NCBI RefSeq assembly: GCF_030269445.1
Contig: NZ_BSTJ01000017.1
Coordinates: 124,001 to 188,000, forward strand
Direction: 5' to 3'
DNA: 64,000 nt
From: Actinoallomurus iriomotensis
GTDB taxonomy: Bacteria; Actinomycetota; Actinomycetes; Streptosporangiales; Streptosporangiaceae
Positions 53,297-61,934 of this stretch are shown here, one piece after another. Below the pieces are notes generated by a model. The model did no database searches and was not told the origin of the DNA. It saw only the letters and a list, made by a program, of their open reading frames with translations. The position numbers and the translations under genes were made by a program. Numbering within the stretch: the first letter of the stretch is position 1; the number at the start of each line of letters is the position of its first letter.

Positions 53297-53948
53297 TCGC
53301 CGCCCGCGCCGCCGCCAGCGAGCGTTCCGCGACCGGCTGCAGATGGGCCAGGTCCGGCACGAGGCTCGCCAGGGTCATCTCGGCGTGCACGAACGCCAGA
53401 TCCTCCTCGGCCACACCGAGGTTGGTGAAGTAGGTCCGCAGGTAGGGCTCCTGGAAGTCGAACCCCTCGCGGGGCGTGCCCGGCCCGTACGCCCCGCCCC
53501 GCGCGGTGACCACGACGACTCTCGTGCCGCGCAGCAGGCTTTCCCCGCTGTCCGGGTCGGCGTACGCGCCCGGAAAGGTCACCCGGTCGATCCATGCCTT
53601 GAGCGAGGCCGACGCCGAGAAGTTGTACATCGGGCCGCCGACCAGCACGGTGTCCGCCGCCAGCAACTCCTCGATCAGCGGCAGTGTCAGCGCCCATTCG
53701 CGTTCCTCCGCCGCGCCCTCCACCAGCGACGGAACCTTGGCGGGGGAGACGTAGCCGTGCCGTTCGACCCGGCGGCCCAGAGCGCAGTAGGCCGGGCTGA
53801 TCAGCGGGACCGGGTCGGCGGCCAGGTCCCGGTACCGGTACCCGGCCTCGCCGTTCCGCTCCCGCCAGGTCTCGGCGAACAGCGAGCTCAGCCGCTTGCT
53901 CACCGAGTCGCCGGAATGGCTCGAGTCCAGGTGCAGCAAGCCGGTCAT
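53271..53948 (-). CDS. FMN-dependent NADH-azoreductase / NAD(P)H quinone reductase family
   Basis: A 225-residue flavodoxin-fold enzyme: LLHLDSSHSGDSVSKRLSSLFAETW for FMN phosphate binding, LVGGPMYNFSASASLKAWIDRVTFPG as the AzoR signature, and VVVVTARGGAYGPGTP. It reduces quinones or azo compounds with NADH. ATG at 53948 follows GGGGGAG. It may join the neighbouring monooxygenase/TetR genes in handling aromatic compounds. Confidence 0.9.
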   Translation of the reverse strand: MTGLLHLDSSHSGDSVSKRLSSLFAETWRERNGEAGYRYRDLAADPVPLISPAYCALGRRVERHGYVSPAKVPSLVEGAAEEREWALTLPLIEELLAADTVLVGGPMYNFSASASLKAWIDRVTFPGAYADPDSGESLLRGTRVVVVTARGGAYGPGTPREGFDFQEPYLRTYFTNLGVAEEDLAFVHAEMTLASLVPDLAHLQPVAERSLAAARAAITDLVARS

Positions 53949-54060
53949 CGAGCTCCCCCATAGGATGGTGCGCGCCGCGCCGCGCCGTTCTCGTAGTGGA
54001 TCATCAGTCCTCTTCTCTTCGGTCACCGCTATGACGACGCCTGGCGCGGAAAGGTGACCC

Positions 54061-54936
54061 ATGGAGACGGAAGTACGGCTGGCGGAGCGGTTCGACACCG
54101 ACCGCGGCCATCTGCGGGCGGTCGCGTACCGCATGCTCGGCTCGCTCGACGAGGCCGACGACGCGGTTCAGGAGACCTGGCTGCGAGCCTCCCGCACCGA
54201 CATCGGCGAGATCGCCAACGTGACGGGCTGGCTGACCACGATCGTCGGCCGGGTCTGCCTCGACATGCTCCGGGTCCGGCGGCGCCGGGGCGAGGAGCTC
54301 ACCGCCGAGCCGGTCGCGTCGTCCGCGCCCGGCGCCGACCCGGAGGACGAGGCGGTGCTGGCCGAATCCGTCGGGCTCGCCCTCCTCGTCGTGCTCGACA
54401 CGCTCGGCCCCGCGGAACGCGTCGCGTTCGTCCTCCACGACCTGTTCGCCGTGCCGTTCACCGACATCGCCGCGATCCTGGAGCGGTCGACGGTCGCGGC
54501 CAAGAAACTCGCGAGCCGCGCCCGCCGGCGGATGCACGGCACGCCCGCCGTTCCCGCCGCCGACCTCGTACGGCAGCGGGAGATCGTGGGCGCCTTCCTC
54601 GCCGCCTCGCGCGCCGGTGACCTGGAGGCGCTGCTCGCGGTGCTGGCCCCGGACGTCGTACGGCGGACGGATCGCGTCGCGCCGGGCGGCGAGGGCGAGG
54701 TACGGGGAGCGCGGCGGATCGCCGAGGAGACGCTCACCAACACGGCCAGGGCACGCGTCGCCGACCTGGCGCTGGTGGACGGCGAGATCGGCCTCGTCGT
54801 CGCCCCGCGTGGGCGGCTGCTGCTCGTCCTGCGGGTCGAGGTCGACGGCGACCGCGTGACCGCCGTGGACGTGATCGCCGACCCGGTACGGCTGCGACGG
54901 CTCCGGATCGCCCTCGCTCAGAGTGGCCTGCGGTAA
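54061..54936 (+). CDS. ECF sigma factor with NTF2-like C-terminal domain
   Basis: A 291-residue sigma factor. Region 2 is LRAVAYRMLGSLDEADDAVQETWLRA; region 4 is VPFTDIAAILERSTVAAKKLASRARRRM. A C-terminal SnoaL-like domain (residues 165-290) ends ADPVRLRRLRIAL. It lacks DGGGK and NPDKL, so it belongs to a sister group of ECF41 (ECF56-like), not to ECF41 itself. The extension probably acts as a built-in anti-sigma module. Ribosome site AAAGG seven bases before the ATG. It is divergent from the azoreductase. Confidence 0.9.
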   Translation: METEVRLAERFDTDRGHLRAVAYRMLGSLDEADDAVQETWLRASRTDIGEIANVTGWLTTIVGRVCLDMLRVRRRRGEELTAEPVASSAPGADPEDEAVLAESVGLALLVVLDTLGPAERVAFVLHDLFAVPFTDIAAILERSTVAAKKLASRARRRMHGTPAVPAADLVRQREIVGAFLAASRAGDLEALLAVLAPDVVRRTDRVAPGGEGEVRGARRIAEETLTNTARARVADLALVDGEIGLVVAPRGRLLLVLRVEVDGDRVTAVDVIADPVRLRRLRIALAQSGLR

Positions 54937-55028
54937 CAGAGAGACGCCTGTTTCGTCACGCTCCGCAGTCGACTGCGACGGTCCAGTAACGGCGATTCCG
55001 GAGGCGCAGGCAGGAGGCAACGGGACGT

Positions 55029-56285
55029 ATGAGCACCACCTACTCTTGTCGGGTGGCAACGTCTTCTGGCATCGGGTCCGCGGCGGAGGATCGACTGCGA
55101 CAGATTCAGTCGATCACCGACACCGCACTGTCCCTGATGACGAGTGAAGACCTGCTCAACGAGCTGTTGGAGCGACTTCGCGAGATCCTTGACGTCGACA
55201 CGGCCGTCGTCCTGCTGGTCGACTCATCCCGAACGCGGCTCGTCGCGACCGCGGCGAAGGGGATCGAGGAGGAGGTGCGCCAGCGCGTGGTCGTCCCGGT
55301 CGGCCAGGGCTTCGCCGGGCGGGTGGCGGCCGAGCGAAAGCCGGTGCAGCTCCAGACGGTCGACTCCGCGCACGTGGTCAACCCGCTGCTGGTGCAGCGC
55401 GGCCTCCACTCGCTGCTCGGTGTGCCCCTCGTGGCCGAAGGCGAACTGGTGGGCGTGCTGCACGTCGGCAAGTTCAACCCCCGGCACTTCACCGACCACG
55501 AGATCGCGCTGTTGCAACTCGCCGCCGACCGGGCCGCGCAGGCGGCGCGGTCCCTGACGATGGGCGCGGAGCGTGCCGCGGCCGGTGCGCTCCAGCAAAG
55601 CCTGGTACCCACCGCCCTTCCCCACATTCCCGGCGTCGAGATGGCGGCGCGCTACAGCCCGGGCGCGTCCACGGTCGGCGGAGACTGGTACGACGTGTTC
55701 ACCCTTCCCTCCGGCGAGCTGGGCGTGGTGATGGGCGACGTCGCCGGGCACGGGCTGAACGCCGCGGTGGTGATGGGCCGCATGCGCAGCGCCCTCCGGG
55801 CGTACGCGCTGGAGACCAGCGATCCGGCGGCGGTCCTGGACAAGCTCGACCGCAAGATGCAGCACTTCGAACCCGGCGCCATCGCCACGGTGGCGTACGC
55901 CGTGTGCCATCCGCGGTTGGAGTGGGCGAGGATCGCCTCGGCCGGCCACTGGCCGCCGGTCCTGTCCGTCCCGGACGGCCCCAGCGACACGGTCGATCTG
56001 CGGTCCGGTGTCCTCATCGGGATCGATCCCGATCCGCGGCGCGACGTGGCCACGGTGGAGATCCCCGCCGGGGCCGTGCTGTGCTTCTACACCGACGGGC
56101 TCATCGAGCGGCGGGACGTGCCGATCGACACGAACCTTCGCCGGTTGTGCGAAGCGGTCGTGCCGGGTCCGCCTGAGAGAGTCTGCGCCGAGGTGATGTT
56201 GTCCCTCATCGGCCGCGAGATCGTGGCGGACGACGTCGCCCTGCTCACCCTGCGCCGCCGGGATTCGCAGCCTCCGACGACCTGA
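55029..56285 (+). CDS. GAF domain / SpoIIE-type protein phosphatase
   Basis: A 418-residue PP2C-type phosphatase of the RsbU/SpoIIE class. The GAF domain is at about 30-175 (LLERLREILDVDTAVVLLVD to FTDHEIALLQLAADRAAQA). The phosphatase domain is 195-410 with metal-binding aspartates in VGGDWYDVF, VMGDVAGHG and YTDGLIE and a closing ADDVALLTLR. It would dephosphorylate an anti-sigma antagonist and free a stress sigma factor. Start at ATG 55029 with AGGAGG 11 bases upstream. GTG 55053 is an alternative. Confidence 0.92.
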   Translation: MSTTYSCRVATSSGIGSAAEDRLRQIQSITDTALSLMTSEDLLNELLERLREILDVDTAVVLLVDSSRTRLVATAAKGIEEEVRQRVVVPVGQGFAGRVAAERKPVQLQTVDSAHVVNPLLVQRGLHSLLGVPLVAEGELVGVLHVGKFNPRHFTDHEIALLQLAADRAAQAARSLTMGAERAAAGALQQSLVPTALPHIPGVEMAARYSPGASTVGGDWYDVFTLPSGELGVVMGDVAGHGLNAAVVMGRMRSALRAYALETSDPAAVLDKLDRKMQHFEPGAIATVAYAVCHPRLEWARIASAGHWPPVLSVPDGPSDTVDLRSGVLIGIDPDPRRDVATVEIPAGAVLCFYTDGLIERRDVPIDTNLRRLCEAVVPGPPERVCAEVMLSLIGREIVADDVALLTLRRRDSQPPTT

Positions 56286-56287
56286 CC

Positions 56288-56557
56288 ATGAGCCGGGGCG
56301 GAACTGGCTAAAAGGACGGGACCGAACACCACCTGGGTCTCTACCGCGAACGGGCACTGCTCCACGGCACGTCGTACCACCTTGTGATCGGCAGCGATCC
56401 GAGCCTGTCCTACGGACACATGGTCGACATCACACCCACCTTCGGCGGAACCTTCGCGGTTCGGACGTCCGAGTGGACGGCCGCCGGAGTGCGCGTTCGC
56501 TTCACCACCGGGCATGAGCTGTTCGTCCCCGCATCCGCGTTCATCGGCGGACGGTGA
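56288..56557 (+). pseudogene. 89-codon reading frame broken by an early in-frame TAA
   Basis: ATG at 56288 is followed in frame by TAA at 56309-56311, after which 81 codons run open to TGA at 56555 with strong actinobacterial codon use (HHLGLYRERALLHGTSYHLV, SLSYGHMVDITPTFGGTFAV, GHELFVPASAFIGGR). No ATG or GTG occurs between TAA and the GTG at 56384. Either a nonsense mutation has silenced a small gene or a 57-residue product starts at 56384. No family is recognised. Confidence 0.5.
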
Positions 56558-56600
56558 GCGGGTGCGGATCGCCCGGATCCGCCGTTGAGCGGCCCGCCGG

Positions 56601-58934
56601 TCAGAGCCGGGTACGGCGGCCGGGGCGCAGGCGTTCGAGGCGCCACCAGGCGATGACGAGGAAGGTCAGGCCGAGGCCGGCCAGCACGCCCATGTCCTTG
56701 ATCCACGCCGCTCGGGTGTGCCGCCACAGCGAGTCGGGCGGGGTGTCGTGCAGCGGCGGCTGCAGGTGGTTCAGGTCGACGGTCGCGGCGGTGGCGGCCA
56801 TGCCCCAGCGGGAGGGCGCGAGCCAGGCGAGCTGTTCGAGGCCGATCTTGCCGGGCAGCGCGACCAGCGCACCGCACAGGATGACCTGCGCCAGCGACAC
56901 CAGCACCAGCAGCGGCATGGTCTTCTCCGACGTGCTCACCGCCGCCGAGATGAGCAGACCCATCGCCATCGACACGATCGCCAGCCCGGCCATCGCGAGG
57001 ATCAGTTCGAGAAGCGGAGAGGTCACCGCGCCGTGCGCCGGCATCCGGCGGCCCGCCATGCCGATGATGACCAGCAGCACGGACTGGACACCGGTGATCA
57101 GCCCGAGGATGAGGATCTTGGACAGCAGGTAGACGCCTGACGACAGGCCCGCCGCGCGTTCGCGCCGGTAGATGGCGCGCTCCTTGACCAGTTCGCGTAC
57201 GGCGTTGGCGGCGCCGACGAAGACCGCGCCGATGACCAGCGTCAGCAGCAGTGAGGCGGCGTCGGCGTTCTTGCCCGGCGGCCCGGCCAGGCCGTACTGG
57301 GCCGGCACCGCGCGGATCAGCGCGCCGACCACGACCGGCAGGATGCCGAGCACCGCGAGGTAGCTGCGTTCGGAGCCGATGACGGCCAGGTAGCGGCGGC
57401 ACAGCGTGCCGAGCTGGGCCAGGCGGCCCTGCCGGCGTGGCGGCTTGGACGGCGGCGACACGTCGCGCCTCCGCCCGTTCAGCCCGCCGTCGAGACCGGA
57501 CACGACGTACTGGGCGTACAGCGGCGAGACCTGGAACTCCGTGGCCCAGTCGCGGCCCGGTTCGCGGTCGAACGCCTGGAAGACCTCGGCCCAGCTGTTC
57601 TTGCCGAAGAACGTCAGCCCCTCCGACGGCGGCCCGTAGAAGGCCACCCGCCCGCCGGGGACGAGGACGAGCAGCCGGTCGCAGGTGTCGAGGTTGGCGA
57701 CGCTGTGCGTCACGACGACGATGGTGCGGCCGTCGTGCGCGAGGTCGCGCATCATCTCCATGACGGACTTGTCCAGCCCGGGGTCCAGGCCGGACGTCGG
57801 CTCGTCCAGGAACAGCAGCGACGGCTTGGTCAGGAGTTCGAGCGCCACGCTCACGCGTTTGCGCTGGCCGCCGGACAGCCGGTCGACGCGCGTCTGCGCG
57901 TGCGGCGTCAGGCCCAGCTCCTCCAGCACCTCATCCACGCGGCGGTCGCGTTCGGCCCCGCTGGTGTCGCCGGGGAACCGCAGCTCCGCGGCGTACCGCA
58001 GCGCCCGCCGCGTGGGCAGCTGGGTGTGCAGGATGTCCTCCTGCGGAACCAGGCCGATGCGGTGCCGCAGCTCCGGATAGTGCGTGTAGAGGTCGCGGTG
58101 GTCGTACTGGACGCTGCCCTCGGTGGCCGGACGCGTGCCGGTCACCGCGCCGAGCAGGGTGGACTTGCCCGCGCCGCTCGGACCGATGACGCCGACGAGG
58201 CACCGCTCCGGGATCGGGAAGCTCACGTGGTCGAGCAGGACCTTGCCCTTGGCGGTCCGTACGACGAGATCCTGGGCGATCAGCGAGACGTCGCCGGTGT
58301 CGTCGAATTCCCTTAGTTCATTCCCGACCAGGCGAAAAGTGGCGCGTCCGATACCGACGATGTCAGTATTGTTCAGCACCGCCGAAGTGACGCGTCGCCC
58401 ATTGACGAAGGTGCCGTTATGGCCGCCCAGATCGACGATCTCGTGCTGGCCGCCGGCGACCTCACGCAGTTCCGCGTGGTACCGGGAGACGATCAGATCG
58501 GGCAGCACGATGTCGTTGTCGGGCGCGCGGCCGATCCGCAGCCGCCGGGTCCGTACCTGGATGATCGAGGTCGGCTCACGGTCGACGCCGGTCCGCTGGT
58601 CCATCATCGGCGGAACCGAGCAGGCCAACTGGACACCGCTCGTCACGTGGCCCAGCGAGAGGAGGATCTCGCCCTCGATGCCCGCGCGCCGGATCCGGTG
58701 GCCGCCAACGAACGTGCCGTTGGTGCTGCCCAGGTCCTCGAAGATCCAGCCGTTGTCATCGGTGCGCAGCACACCGTGCCGCCACGACACCCGGGCATCG
58801 TCCACAGTGATGTCGGCGGCCGGATCGCGGCCGACCTGATAGGACCCACCGGGCTGGAGCGTACGGACCGTCCCCGTGGTCCGCACGACGAGCGCCGGGG
58901 GAGCCACGGATGAGACGGAGCCCTCGACCGTCAT
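56601..58934 (-). CDS. FHA-domain ABC transporter (ABCG/Rv1747-like), ATPase fused to permease
   Basis: A 777-residue protein. Two FHA phospho-threonine-binding domains come first, with RVSWRHGVL and LGSTNGTFVGG near residues 45-80, and VSRYHAEL and LGGHNGTFVNG near 150-180. The ABC ATPase follows at about 215-440: [36 protein letters not shown]. Six membrane helices fill 525-775. It resembles Rv1747 of Mycobacterium tuberculosis, which exports cell-envelope material and is controlled by Ser/Thr kinases binding the FHA domains. The kinase gene at 6.3 kb is too distant to call a partner. Confidence 0.94.
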   Translation of the reverse strand: MTVEGSVSSVAPPALVVRTTGTVRTLQPGGSYQVGRDPAADITVDDARVSWRHGVLRTDDNGWIFEDLGSTNGTFVGGHRIRRAGIEGEILLSLGHVTSGVQLACSVPPMMDQRTGVDREPTSIIQVRTRRLRIGRAPDNDIVLPDLIVSRYHAELREVAGGQHEIVDLGGHNGTFVNGRRVTSAVLNNTDIVGIGRATFRLVGNELREFDDTGDVSLIAQDLVVRTAKGKVLLDHVSFPIPERCLVGVIGPSGAGKSTLLGAVTGTRPATEGSVQYDHRDLYTHYPELRHRIGLVPQEDILHTQLPTRRALRYAAELRFPGDTSGAERDRRVDEVLEELGLTPHAQTRVDRLSGGQRKRVSVALELLTKPSLLFLDEPTSGLDPGLDKSVMEMMRDLAHDGRTIVVVTHSVANLDTCDRLLVLVPGGRVAFYGPPSEGLTFFGKNSWAEVFQAFDREPGRDWATEFQVSPLYAQYVVSGLDGGLNGRRRDVSPPSKPPRRQGRLAQLGTLCRRYLAVIGSERSYLAVLGILPVVVGALIRAVPAQYGLAGPPGKNADAASLLLTLVIGAVFVGAANAVRELVKERAIYRRERAAGLSSGVYLLSKILILGLITGVQSVLLVIIGMAGRRMPAHGAVTSPLLELILAMAGLAIVSMAMGLLISAAVSTSEKTMPLLVLVSLAQVILCGALVALPGKIGLEQLAWLAPSRWGMAATAATVDLNHLQPPLHDTPPDSLWRHTRAAWIKDMGVLAGLGLTFLVIAWWRLERLRPGRRTRL

Positions 58935-59059
58935 AGCACCGCAGTGTAGAGCAATAACCTCGAACGCCCATCTTTCCCGCGTGGCATATTTTGGCTATTG
59001 ACGGCAGGCCATCGGTGAAATTGGGTGAATGACATGCTGGCCCGCAGTGCGAGACCGCG

Positions 59060-59767
59060 ATGAGCACATTCTCGTCGGATTCGACGCGCCCGGACCTCCC
59101 CGCGAGACGGAGGAGGCGCCGCTGGCCCGTGGTATTGGTGATCGTCATTCTGGTGCTGGCCGGGATCGCCGTCGCCGGCGACCGCGTCGCGGCGGCGTAC
59201 GCCGAGCGCCGGATCGCCTCCGAGGTGCAGAAGGAGGGCTTCGGCGCCCGCCCCGACGTCACGATCTACGGCTTCCCGTTCCTGACCCAGGTGCTGCGCC
59301 GCCACTTCCCGCACGCCCGCATGACCGCCCACGACGTACGGGAGGGTCCGCTGACGATCAGCACCATCGACGGCGACGCCCGCGACGTACGGGTGGACTC
59401 GGGCTTCCGCTCGGGCACGATCGGCAGCGTGGACGGCACGGCGACGGTGTCGTTCGGCGCACTGACCAAGGCCGCCGGCCAACCCGACCTGTCACTGACC
59501 GCCGCGGGCCCCGACACGGTCAAGGCGGACGTGGACCTGGAGGTCGCGACCGCGACCGCGACGGCCCAGGTCACGAAGGTCGGCAACGGCATACGGGTGC
59601 ACGCGGTGTCGGTGGAGGGCTTCCCGCTGTCGGACCTGGGCGACGACCTCGACTTCACGGTCCCGGTGACGGGCCTGCCGATGGGCCTGAAGTTCAAGAG
59701 CCTGAAAGTGTCCTCGAAGGGGATCGCCCTGCGGATCACCGGCTCACACCTGAAGTTCAGCGACTGA
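59060..59767 (+). CDS. LmeA-like DUF2993 phospholipid-binding protein
   Basis: A 235-residue envelope protein. Arg-rich N-terminus (ARRRRRRWPVVLV), one signal-anchor helix at about residues 22-42, then a DUF2993 beta-barrel: DVTIYGFPFLTQVLRRHFPHARMTA, GTATVSFGALTKAAG, FPLSDLGDDLDFTVPVTGLPMGLKF. In mycobacteria LmeA binds phospholipid and supports lipomannan elongation. The gene is divergent from the FHA-ABC exporter, which fits an envelope-lipid theme. The 3' end overlaps the SDR gene by 11 bases. Confidence 0.88.
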   Translation: MSTFSSDSTRPDLPARRRRRRWPVVLVIVILVLAGIAVAGDRVAAAYAERRIASEVQKEGFGARPDVTIYGFPFLTQVLRRHFPHARMTAHDVREGPLTISTIDGDARDVRVDSGFRSGTIGSVDGTATVSFGALTKAAGQPDLSLTAAGPDTVKADVDLEVATATATAQVTKVGNGIRVHAVSVEGFPLSDLGDDLDFTVPVTGLPMGLKFKSLKVSSKGIALRITGSHLKFSD

Positions 59768-60548
59768 CCGCGTCATCGCGGAACCGGGCCGGCAGGCCGT
59801 CCAGCAACTGGCTCAGCAGAGGGTATCCGCCATCGACGGGGATCACCTGGCCGGTGACCGCGGCGAACGCGCCGTCCACGAGCGCGGCGATCGGGCGAGC
59901 CAGGTCCTGCGGCCGCAGCATTGTGCCGGTCACGGACCGGTCGCCGAAGTGGCGCCGGATGCCGTCGGTGAACACCTCAGCGGTGGCATCGGTACCGACC
60001 GCGCCCGGGGCGACGGCGTTGACGGTGACGCCGTCCCGTATGGCCTCGCCGGCGACCTGCAGGACGAAAGCGTTCACGGCGGCCTTGGCCGTGGAGTGGG
60101 CGGCACTGCCGATGATCAGCTCGGCCGCGGTGGCGGAGACGTAGACGATCCGGCCGGACCGCCGCCGGCGCATGACCGGCAGCACGCGCCGGGTCAGGTG
60201 GTAGAGCCCGGCCAGCTCGCCGCTCACCTTGGCCTCGAACGCCTCCCACGGGACGTGCTCCAGCGGGCCGAACGGCGGTGCCACGGTGTTGGCGTTGCCC
60301 ACCAGCACGTCGATCCGCCCGTGCTCGGCGACCACCCGGTCCACCAGCGCGGTGACCTGAGCCTCGTCGGTCACGTCGGCCGAGATCGCCTGCGCGTCGC
60401 CGATCTGCTCGACCACCAGCTTCGCGGACTCGGCGTCGCGCAGATAGTTGACGATCACGTGATAGCCGAGCCGGCCCAACTCGCGCGCGGTCGCGGCCCC
60501 GATTCCCCGGCCGGCTCCGCTGACCAGCGCTACCCGCTTGCTGTTCAT
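59757..60548 (-). CDS. SDR family oxidoreductase with altered catalytic motif
   Basis: A 263-residue short-chain dehydrogenase-fold protein. The cofactor loop SGAGRGIGAATARELG and VDGGYPLL end are intact. The active-site YxxxK has become HSTAK (SAAHSTAKAAVNAF), so the catalytic Tyr is His, and NNAG reads GNAN. The Ser (YVSATAAE) and Lys remain. Activity may be altered or lost, or His may serve in its place. ATG at 60548 with GAGAGG upstream. It is divergent from an HxlR regulator, its probable controller. Confidence 0.88.
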   Translation of the reverse strand: MNSKRVALVSGAGRGIGAATARELGRLGYHVIVNYLRDAESAKLVVEQIGDAQAISADVTDEAQVTALVDRVVAEHGRIDVLVGNANTVAPPFGPLEHVPWEAFEAKVSGELAGLYHLTRRVLPVMRRRRSGRIVYVSATAAELIIGSAAHSTAKAAVNAFVLQVAGEAIRDGVTVNAVAPGAVGTDATAEVFTDGIRRHFGDRSVTGTMLRPQDLARPIAALVDGAFAAVTGQVIPVDGGYPLLSQLLDGLPARFRDDAVSR

Positions 60549-60597
60549 CTTGCCTCTCCCTGCTCGTCGTACGAAGACGCGGGAGACATTAGGTTCT

Positions 60598-60636
60598 GGG
60601 CTTACCCTTTGTAAGTACGTACCTTTTGGTAAGCCC
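60598..60636. promoter_or_regulatory. nested inverted repeats between SDR and HxlR genes
   Basis: Outer arms GGGCTTACC (60598-60606) and GGTAAGCCC (60628-60636) are perfect. Inside are CTTAC-CCTTT-GTAAG (60601-60615) and TACC-TTTT-GGTA (60620-60631), about 19 bases apart. This suggests two adjacent HxlR dimer sites controlling both genes. Confidence 0.7.
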
Positions 60637-60659
60637 ATGCGACCGCGGTAGGTGAGCAG

Positions 60660-61061
60660 GTGGACGAGAGCGACGCCCGGTGGATCAGTGACACGTTTCA
60701 CAGCGCCTGCCCTGGGCGGGAGGTGATGGAACATGTCACCGGACGATGGGTGCCGCTGATCCTCGCCGCCTTGACGCCTGGGCCGATGCGCTTCTTCGAA
60801 CTGCGCGAGCGCATCGAGGGCATCAGCGAGAAGATGCTCTCCGCGAAGCTCCGGACCCTGGTCCGCGACGGGATGGTCGAGCGCACCGTGGAGCCGACCA
60901 CCCCGCCACAGGTCAGCTATGAGCTGACCGAGCTGGGCCGGGGCCTGTCCCGCCCGTTCGCCCAACTGGTCCGCTGGATCTCGGCACACACCCCCGAGGT
61001 CATGGCGGCTCAGCGGCACTATGACGAGGCCGTGCATGACTTCGCAGCGCCGTCTGCCTGA
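60660..61061 (+). CDS. HxlR family transcriptional regulator
   Basis: A 133-residue winged-helix protein with the family core CPGREVMEHVTGRWVPLILAAL, RFFELRERIEGISEKMLSAKLRTLVRDGMVER and a VSYELTELGRGL wing. The single Cys near residue 18 sits where HxlR/YodB-type proteins sense quinones or aldehydes by thiol change. GTG start follows AGGTGAG. It probably represses the divergent SDR gene. Confidence 0.9.
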   Translation: MDESDARWISDTFHSACPGREVMEHVTGRWVPLILAALTPGPMRFFELRERIEGISEKMLSAKLRTLVRDGMVERTVEPTTPPQVSYELTELGRGLSRPFAQLVRWISAHTPEVMAAQRHYDEAVHDFAAPSA

Positions 61062-61365
61062 TGAGGATGCGGCGCATCATGCCGTAGCTCACGCCGAACT
61101 CGGCGGCCACCCGGCGAATCGGCCAGCCTTGGTCGTAGAGCCGGGCCGCGTCTTCGTCGATCCGTCGTTCGGTGGTGTTGTCGGTCCGTAGGGTCAGTAC
61201 CTCGCCGCGCCGATAGCGGCGATGGCCGCCGGGGGTGTGGACGGCGGGCTTGATGATCCCGTCCCTTGCCCACCGGGCGAGCGTGGTGGTCCGTACGCCC
61301 AGCAGCGCCGCCGCCTCACGTGGCGTGAGCAGATCGTCGAAGTGGGGCGCCATGTCCTTACTCAT
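61000..61365 (-). CDS. helix-turn-helix protein (BldC/excisionase-like N-terminus)
   Basis: A 121-residue protein. The N-terminal MerR-like helix pair LLTPREAAALLGVRTTTLARWARDG with wing GGHRRYRRGEV is BldC-like. A second HTH near residues 72-100 (ARLYDQGWPIRRVAAEFGVSYGMMRRIL) resembles homeodomain-like resolvase C-termini. It overlaps the ATP-binding protein gene by eight bases at its start and the HxlR gene at its end. A broken relative lies at 20138-20310. Confidence 0.82.
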   Translation of the reverse strand: MSKDMAPHFDDLLTPREAAALLGVRTTTLARWARDGIIKPAVHTPGGHRRYRRGEVLTLRTDNTTERRIDEDAARLYDQGWPIRRVAAEFGVSYGMMRRILIRQTALRSHARPRHSAAEPP

Positions 61366-61804
61366 CGGACGCCGTGCGCGGCAGTTCGAACCACACGTAT
61401 TTGCCCTGGCGGCCGGTCGCGGGGTCGGTGGCGGGCGTCGAGCCCCACTGCGTCGCGATCGCGGCGACCAGCACCAGGCCGCGCCCCGCCTCGGCGTCCA
61501 GAGCGGGAAATTCCGGAGGTGCCGGCGGGGGATCGGGGTTGCCGTCGTACACGCCGACGCGGTACGCGAGCGGGCCCCGGGTGATCGTCAAACCGATGGC
61601 GGCACCGCCGTTGACCTCGAACAACGCCTCTTCTCGTAGCGCGTTGGTCACCAGCTCGCTCACGAGGATCCGTGCGTCGGGAATGACGTCGGCCCGGCCG
61701 TGGGCGAGGAAATACGCCGCGACCCACGTACGCGCCTCACCGGGCGCGGTGGCGTCTTTGACGAAGAGTCCGGACGCCGTCGTCGCCGAACTCCACGGCC
61801 GCAA
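61358..61804 (-). CDS. ATP-binding protein (anti-sigma-like HATPase_c)
   Basis: A 148-residue GHKL-fold protein: ARILVSELVTNALREEALFEVNG (N-box), GRGLVLVAAIATQWG and YVWFELPR. It accompanies the divergent XRE/DUF397 pair, as at 23063. The start is TTG 61804 with GGAAAGG upstream. No ATG or GTG exists in this frame. A different frame starting at ATG 61831 runs through the same region, so a one-base frameshift near 61755 cannot be excluded. Confidence 0.75.
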   Translation of the reverse strand: MRPWSSATTASGLFVKDATAPGEARTWVAAYFLAHGRADVIPDARILVSELVTNALREEALFEVNGGAAIGLTITRGPLAYRVGVYDGNPDPPPAPPEFPALDAEAGRGLVLVAAIATQWGSTPATDPATGRQGKYVWFELPRTASDE

Positions 61805-61899
61805 CCGGCCTTTCCGATATGTGTGCGTTCATGGGATCGCCCATCTCCGCTGTGAAGTGGAATTACCGACGAGCGTGACATTCAATGTGTAGCCTGTGT

Positions 61900-61922
61900 C
61901 GTACACAAAAAAATCGTGTACG
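61900..61922. promoter_or_regulatory. inverted repeat CGTACAC-N9-GTGTACG upstream of the XRE gene
   Basis: Perfect seven-base arms at 61900-61906 and 61916-61922 around an A-rich spacer, 13 bases before the XRE ATG and overlapping its GGGGAGG ribosome site region. Likely autoregulatory operator for the XRE protein. Confidence 0.55.
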
Positions 61923-61934
61923 GGGAGGTGTCGC

